The translations under genes were made by a program, and so were the position numbers. A stretch of DNA of 64,000 nt, taken from Usitatibacter palustris. GTDB lineage: Bacteria; Pseudomonadota; Gammaproteobacteria; Burkholderiales; Usitatibacteraceae. The notes below the pieces were generated by a model. The model saw only the letters and a program-made list of their open reading frames with translations, did no database searches and was not told the DNA's origin. Below are positions 59,553 through 64,000 of this stretch, one piece after another (within the stretch, counting starts at the first letter, position 1; each line of letters opens with the position of its first letter). The DNA is taken from assembly GCF_013003985.1 (NCBI RefSeq), contig NZ_CP053073.1, positions 2,790,001 through 2,854,000 of the forward strand. The letters run 5' to 3'.

Positions 59553-60716
59553 TCAATCCCAGCTCAGCGCCCCACCCGTCTGATACTCAATAACCCTGGT
59601 CTCAAAGAAGTTCTTCTCCTTCTTGAGATCAATGAGCTCTGACATCCAAGGGAACGGGTTCGTCGCACCGGGATACAACTGATCCAAACCAATCTGCTGG
59701 CACCGGCGATTCGCGATGAACCGCAGGTACTCCTTGAACATCGGAGCGTTCAGTCCCAGCACACCACGAGGCATGGTGTCCTCGGCGTAGGCGTACTCAA
59801 GCTCCACTGCCTTCTGGAAAAGATCCGTCAACTCGCGGCGCAGCTCCGGCGTCCAGAGGTGCGGGTTCTCCATCTTGATGGTGTTCACGAGGTCGATGCC
59901 GAAGTTGCAGTGCATCGACTCGTCGCGAAGGATGTACTGGTACTGCTCGGAGGCGCCGGTCATCTTGTTCTGGCGGCCGAGCGAGAGGATCTGCACGAAG
60001 CCCACGTAGAAGAAGAGCCCTTCCATGATGCAGCTGAAGACGATGAGGCTCTTCAGGAGCTGCTGGTCGGTCTCGGGCGTGCCGGTCTTGAAGTTCGGGT
60101 CCGTGAGCACATCGATGAACGGGATGAGGAAATCGTCCTTGTCCCGGATGCACTTCACTTCCTTGTATGCCGCGAAGATCTCGCTCTCGTCGAGGCCGAG
60201 CGATTCCGCGATGTACTGGTAGGCGTGCGTGTGGATCGCCTCCTCGAACGCCTGGCGCAGCAGGTACTGGCGGCACTCGGGCGCGGTGATGTGGCGATAG
60301 GTCCCGAGCACGATGTTGTTGGCGGCGAGCGAATCGGCCGTCACGAAGAAGCCGAGGTTGCGCTTCACGATCAACCGCTCGTCATCCGTGAGCCCGTTCG
60401 GGTTCTTCCAGAGGGCGATGTCGCGGTTCATGTTGATCTCTTGCGGCATCCAGTGGTTCGCGCAGCCGGCAAGGTACTTTTCCCACGCCCACTTGTACTT
60501 GAACGGAACGAGCTGGTTCACGTCCGTGCGGGCGTTGATGATGCGTTTGTCTTCGGCGCGCACGCGCGTGAAGCGCTCGGAGTTCTCGCTTTCGTCCGCC
60601 TGGCTTTCGGCAAGCACCGCGGTAGCGGCCGAGCGATTCGGCTGCTGCGAGGGCTTCACCATCTGGAGGCCCAGGGCGGGCGTGGCTACGGGCGTGTCGT
60701 CTTCGAAGCTCAACAT
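59553..60716 (-). CDS. nrdB: ribonucleoside-diphosphate reductase class Ia, beta subunit
   Basis: This 387-residue subunit houses the di-iron-tyrosyl radical. Metal ligands appear in [12 protein letters not shown] (Glu, His) and [12 protein letters not shown] (Glu, His), with a further Glu and Asp in the preceding helices ([22 protein letters not shown] in parts). The C-terminal tail that docks in the alpha subunit ends GGALSWD. Ribosome site AAGGAG precedes the ATG. It is the third gene of nrdA-HNH-nrdB. Confidence 0.96.
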   Translation of the reverse strand: MLSFEDDTPVATPALGLQMVKPSQQPNRSAATAVLAESQADESENSERFTRVRAEDKRIINARTDVNQLVPFKYKWAWEKYLAGCANHWMPQEINMNRDIALWKNPNGLTDDERLIVKRNLGFFVTADSLAANNIVLGTYRHITAPECRQYLLRQAFEEAIHTHAYQYIAESLGLDESEIFAAYKEVKCIRDKDDFLIPFIDVLTDPNFKTGTPETDQQLLKSLIVFSCIMEGLFFYVGFVQILSLGRQNKMTGASEQYQYILRDESMHCNFGIDLVNTIKMENPHLWTPELRRELTDLFQKAVELEYAYAEDTMPRGVLGLNAPMFKEYLRFIANRRCQQIGLDQLYPGATNPFPWMSELIDLKKEKNFFETRVIEYQTGGALSWD

Positions 60717-60791
60717 GTCATCTACTCCTTGATTCGCTGGCGCTGGCAGTTATCGGGCTCGCGCCACTTTTTATTTGCTGCGTTCTTTGCT

Positions 60792-61109
60792 TCAGGCGGC
60801 TTTCGCCACCGCATTGGTGCGCGACAGCAACCCTTGCGGGATGTTGTCGCTTCTAGCTGCGTTCGCCTTCCAGTGCAGTGCCTGGAGGTTGTCCGGATCA
60901 GCCGTGCCGCCGACGGAGCGCGGGACGATCTGGTCGAGCTCCCAGCCAAACGGTGAATTGCGCTTGCCGTAATCGTTGTAGCGCACGAGGTTGCCGAGGC
61001 AGTCCTTCCTGAACTCCCAGGAGTTCATCTGCCCCGCCACCGGGCTCGTACGGGCCCAGGCGGCGCGCTTCAGGTCTTCCAGCAGGTTCATGTGTTCATG
61101 CAGTGACAT
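60792..61109 (-). CDS. small HNH-like protein between nrdA and nrdB
   Basis: This 105-residue protein has the HNH-type sequence WELDQIVPRSVGGTADPDNLQALHWKAN (in parts). The central Asn and last His are kept, but the first His of the motif, the usual general base, is Gln (DQIVP). The flanking zinc-binding CxxC pairs are missing as well. It is therefore probably a degenerate or specialised HNH. A good ribosome site (GGAGAT) precedes its ATG. Its conserved place inside an essential operon suggests either a regulatory role or a relic of a homing endonuclease. Confidence 0.78.
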   Translation of the reverse strand: MSLHEHMNLLEDLKRAAWARTSPVAGQMNSWEFRKDCLGNLVRYNDYGKRNSPFGWELDQIVPRSVGGTADPDNLQALHWKANAARSDNIPQGLLSRTNAVAKAA

Positions 61110-61165
61110 GGCACATCTCCTTTTCTGTTGGCTTCCACCCCACCCTGTACTGCATCCCAAAAAAC

Positions 61166-64000
61166 TTACTGACACGCCTCGCATTCCGGGTTGTCGATCG
61201 AGCAGAACTGGGCTTCCGGTTCCGCCGCCGACGCAGCGCCTATCGCGCCGCCATCCGAACGAACTGAATTCAACTCGCCACCCTTGCCCGTGGACTTCTC
61301 CGCGGACGACGCGGAGAGCGTGCGCAGGTAGTACGTGGTCTTGAGGCCACGAAGCCACGCGAGCTTGTACGTCTCGTCGAGCTTCTTGCCGTTGGCGCCG
61401 GCCATGTAGATGTTCAGCGACTGCGCCTGGTCGATCCACTTCTGGCGGCGCGCCGCGGCTTCCACCAGCCACTTGGTGTCGACTTCGAAGGCCGTGGCGT
61501 AGAGGTCACGCAGCTCCTGCGGAACGCGGTCGATCTTGCCGATGGACCCGTCGAAGTGCTTGAGGTCCGCGACCATCACGCTGTCCCAGAGATTGGCGGC
61601 CTTGAGGTCACGCACGAGGTGTTCATTGACCACCGTGAATTCGCCCGAGAGGTTCGATTTCACGTAGAGGTTCTGGTAGTTGGGCTCGATCGAAGCCGAC
61701 ACGCCGATGATGTTGCTGATCGTCGCGGTCGGAGCGATGGCCACGCAGTTGGAATTGCGCATGCCGTGCTGCGAGATGCGCTTCCGGAGCGAGGCCCAGT
61801 CCAGCGTTTCGGTCTGGTCGACTTCCACGTAGCCGCCGCGCTGCTCGAGCAGCAGCTTGATCGTGTCCTGCGGAAGGATGCCCTTGTCCCACAGCGAGCC
61901 CGTGTACGACGAGTAGCGGCCGCGCTCTTCCGCGAGCTCCGTCGAGGCCCAGTAGGCGTAGTAGCAAACCGCTTCCATCGAACGGTCGGCGAACGTCACC
62001 GCATCGTCGGAGGCGTAGGGAATGCGCAGTTCCTGCAGCGAATCCTGGAAGCCCATGATCCCGAGGCCCACCGGGCGATGCTTCTTGTTGCTGTCGTGCG
62101 CCTTGCGAACCGCGTAGTAGTTGATGTCGATCACGTTGTCGAGCATGCGCATCGCCGTGGCGATGGTCTTCTTCAGCTTCGCGTGGTCGAGCGTGACGTT
62201 GCCGCTCGCGTCCTTCATCAGGTGCGCGGGCAGGTTCACCGAGCCCAGGTTGCACACCGCGATTTCAGTGGCGTTGGTGTTGAGCGTGATCTCCGTGCAG
62301 AGGTTCGACGAGTGCACCACGCCCACGTGCTGCTGCGGGGAGCGGATGTTGCACGGGTCCTTGAACGTGATCCAGGGATGGCCCGTCTCGAAGAGCATCG
62401 TGAGGAGCTTGCGCCACAGGGTGAGGGCCGGCAGGCGCTTGAACACCTTGATCTCGCCGCGCGCGGCCTTCTTCTCGTAGACGCCGTAGGCCTCTTCGAA
62501 CTCCTTGCCGACCTTGTCGTGCAGGTCCGGGCAATCGGAGGGCGAGAAGAGCGTCCACTCGCCGCCTTCCATCACGCGCTTCATGAACAGATCCGGAATC
62601 CAGTTCGCGGTGTTCATGTCGTGCGTGCGGCGGCGGTCATCGCCCGTGTTCTTGCGGAGCTCGAGGAATTCCTCGATATCCAGGTGCCACGTCTCGAGGT
62701 AGCAGCACACCGCGCCCTTGCGCTTGCCGCCCTGGTTCACGGCCACCGCGGTGTCGTTCACCACTTTCAGGAACGGCACCACGCCCTGCGACCGGCCGTT
62801 GGTCCCCTTGATGTACGAACCGAGCGCGCGAACCGGCGTCCAGTCGTTGCCCAGGCCGCCCGCGAACTTCGAGAGCAGCGCGTTCTCCTTGATGGCTTCG
62901 TAGATGCCATCGAGGTCATCGGCCACCGTGGTGAGGTAGCAGGAGGAAAGTTGGCTGCGGAGCGTGCCCGAGTTGAACAGCGTCGGCGTGGACGACATGA
63001 AGTCGAACGTCGAGAGGATGTTGTAGAACTCGATCGCGCGGGCTTCGCGGTTCACTTCATTGAGCGCGAGGCCCATCGAGACGCGCATGAAGAACGCCTG
63101 CGGCAGCTCGATGTGGTGGTCGTTGATGTGCAGGAAGTAGCGGTCGTACAGCGTCTGCAGGCCGAGGTAGTCGAACTGGAGATCGCGCTCGGGCTTCAGG
63201 GCTTCGCCGAGCATCTTCAGGTCGTACGTGCCGAGGCGCTCGTCGAGCAACTGCGCCTTGATGCCGCTATGGATGAAGGTGGGGAAGTACTCCACGTAGC
63301 GCTGCGCCATCTGCTCGTGCGTGACTTCTTCAGCCAGCACTTCGCGGCGGATGGTGTGCATCAGCAGGCGCGCGGAGGCGTAGGTGTAGTCCGGGTCCTG
63401 CTCGATCAGCATGCGCGCGGCGAGGATGGCGCACTTGTGCACTTCCTCGAGCGGAACGCCGTCGTAGAGATCCTTCAGCGTCGCCTCGAGAATCGCCTTG
63501 GGCTCGACGTCCTTGCCGAGGCCCTGGCACGCGGAGACGATCAGCGACTCGAGCTTCGCAACGTCGAGGGGCTCCTTGCCGCCATTGATGGTGACGTGGA
63601 TCTTCGGGGTGCGGGCTTCCTTCGCCTCGTCGATGCGCTTCTGGCGCTCGCGGGAACGCTCTTCGCGATAAAGGACGTACGAACGGGCGACCTGGTGCTC
63701 GCCGGCGCGCATCAGGGCCAGTTCGACCTGGTCCTGGATGTCTTCGATATGGAACGTGCCGCCCGACGGGTGACGACGGACCAGCGCGAGGATGACCGAA
63801 TCGGTGACCTGCTGGACCTTCTCGCGCACCCCGGCGCTGGCGGCGGCGGTTCCGCCGGCTACGGCCAGGAACGCCTTGGTGACTGCGACGATGATCTTGT
63901 CGGGTTCGAAGCCGACGACGGAGCCGTTCCTGCGGATGACCTTGTGGTCCGAGTATCGCTCCGCCTGATTAGTGCTCTCCTCAGTGATGCCCGTAGTCGC
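61166..64000 (-). CDS. nrdA: ribonucleoside-diphosphate reductase class Ia, alpha subunit, 5' end outside the window
   Basis: At least 944 residues are present; the frame remains open to the right edge (ATTGITEESTNQ...), so the start is missing. Two ATP cones precede the catalytic barrel: KVIRRNGSVVGFEPDKI near the edge and IHVTINGGKEPLD further in. This is the long Pseudomonas-type NrdA, whose activity is switched off by dATP. Catalytic Cys are in QLSSCYLTTV, SSNLCTEI and IAVCNLGSVN, and the C-terminal shuttle pair is ECEAC. It reduces NDPs to dNDPs with NrdB. An internal GTG at 63829 is not the start. Confidence 0.96.
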   Translation of the reverse strand, partial: ATTGITEESTNQAERYSDHKVIRRNGSVVGFEPDKIIVAVTKAFLAVAGGTAAASAGVREKVQQVTDSVILALVRRHPSGGTFHIEDIQDQVELALMRAGEHQVARSYVLYREERSRERQKRIDEAKEARTPKIHVTINGGKEPLDVAKLESLIVSACQGLGKDVEPKAILEATLKDLYDGVPLEEVHKCAILAARMLIEQDPDYTYASARLLMHTIRREVLAEEVTHEQMAQRYVEYFPTFIHSGIKAQLLDERLGTYDLKMLGEALKPERDLQFDYLGLQTLYDRYFLHINDHHIELPQAFFMRVSMGLALNEVNREARAIEFYNILSTFDFMSSTPTLFNSGTLRSQLSSCYLTTVADDLDGIYEAIKENALLSKFAGGLGNDWTPVRALGSYIKGTNGRSQGVVPFLKVVNDTAVAVNQGGKRKGAVCCYLETWHLDIEEFLELRKNTGDDRRRTHDMNTANWIPDLFMKRVMEGGEWTLFSPSDCPDLHDKVGKEFEEAYGVYEKKAARGEIKVFKRLPALTLWRKLLTMLFETGHPWITFKDPCNIRSPQQHVGVVHSSNLCTEITLNTNATEIAVCNLGSVNLPAHLMKDASGNVTLDHAKLKKTIATAMRMLDNVIDINYYAVRKAHDSNKKHRPVGLGIMGFQDSLQELRIPYASDDAVTFADRSMEAVCYYAYWASTELAEERGRYSSYTGSLWDKGILPQDTIKLLLEQRGGYVEVDQTETLDWASLRKRISQHGMRNSNCVAIAPTATISNIIGVSASIEPNYQNLYVKSNLSGEFTVVNEHLVRDLKAANLWDSVMVADLKHFDGSIGKIDRVPQELRDLYATAFEVDTKWLVEAAARRQKWIDQAQSLNIYMAGANGKKLDETYKLAWLRGLKTTYYLRTLSASSAEKSTGKGGELNSVRSDGGAIGAASAAEPEAQFCSIDNPECEACQ

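Noticed and set aside
61166-63829. GTG at 63829 as the nrdA start
   Set aside because: The frame stays open to the window edge and the upstream codons encode a clear ATP-cone start, so the gene is truncated by the window, not by a short start.
1-64000. CRISPR arrays, rRNA genes, complete insertion sequences or prophage
   Set aside because: No regularly spaced direct repeats, no rRNA-like sequence, no transposase or integrase and no phage structural genes were seen.

Overview
The window looks like chromosome of a high-GC betaproteobacterium (Burkholderiales/Nitrosomonadales-like). Pointers are MetE/MetR in divergent arrangement, a NodT-type RND efflux operon, a trimeric Gram-negative porin with terminal Phe, YaeQ, YqgE, and a long class Ia ribonucleotide reductase with two ATP cones. 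The genus cannot be fixed from the sequence alone. There is no rRNA operon, no CRISPR array, no integrase and no complete insertion sequence.

Layout. 0-13 kb: a TPR-GGDEF cyclase, yaeQ, metE/metR with a MetR box, yqgE, a LytS/LytTR two-component pair, two glutathione transferases around an HxlR regulator, a cytochrome P450 and a hemerythrin. 13-19 kb: a winged-helix TPR regulator, a cluster of small stress-type proteins and envelope proteins. 19-25 kb: a GntR-controlled polar amino acid ABC transporter operon that ends in two M20-family amidohydrolases. 25-31 kb: a BON protein, pirin, a DEAD-box helicase, a MATE pump and small proteins. 31-35 kb: a membrane hydrolase followed by a Septu-like PtuA/PtuB pair. 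35-38 kb: rtcB, a tRNA-His-like gene and an AAA+ ATPase packed into one operon, with a putative attenuator leader. 38-48 kb: MFS transporter, thioesterase, and a TetR-controlled three-gene RND efflux operon that also carries a 30-residue membrane microprotein. 48-53 kb: porin, secreted argininosuccinate-lyase-like enzyme, LysR regulator, tartrate/isopropylmalate-type dehydrogenase. 54-59.5 kb: a lower-GC three-gene operon (DNA methyltransferase, dual-ATPase histidine-kinase-like protein, receiver-like protein) inserted beside nrdB. 59.5-64 kb: nrdA-HNH-nrdB; nrdA runs off the right edge.

Three loci look like conflict or repair systems. The strongest candidate for something undescribed is the 54-59.5 kb methyltransferase / kinase / receiver operon. 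Its partners overlap or nearly touch, and its base composition differs from the flanks. The second is rtcB-tRNA-AAA, where the tRNA-like gene lies 5 bases after the rtcB stop and 9 bases before the next start codon. The third is the hydrolase-PtuA-PtuB set.

The window is also peppered with palindromic intergenic repeats built on a GGGG(A/T)CAG core. They mostly occur as inverted pairs like REPINs. Two of them are about 100-bp near-identical perfect inverted repeats, each carrying two consensus DnaA boxes; they bracket the gst-hxlR pair. Two very similar 28-30 residue single-helix microproteins, 30 kb apart, both lie next to such repeats.
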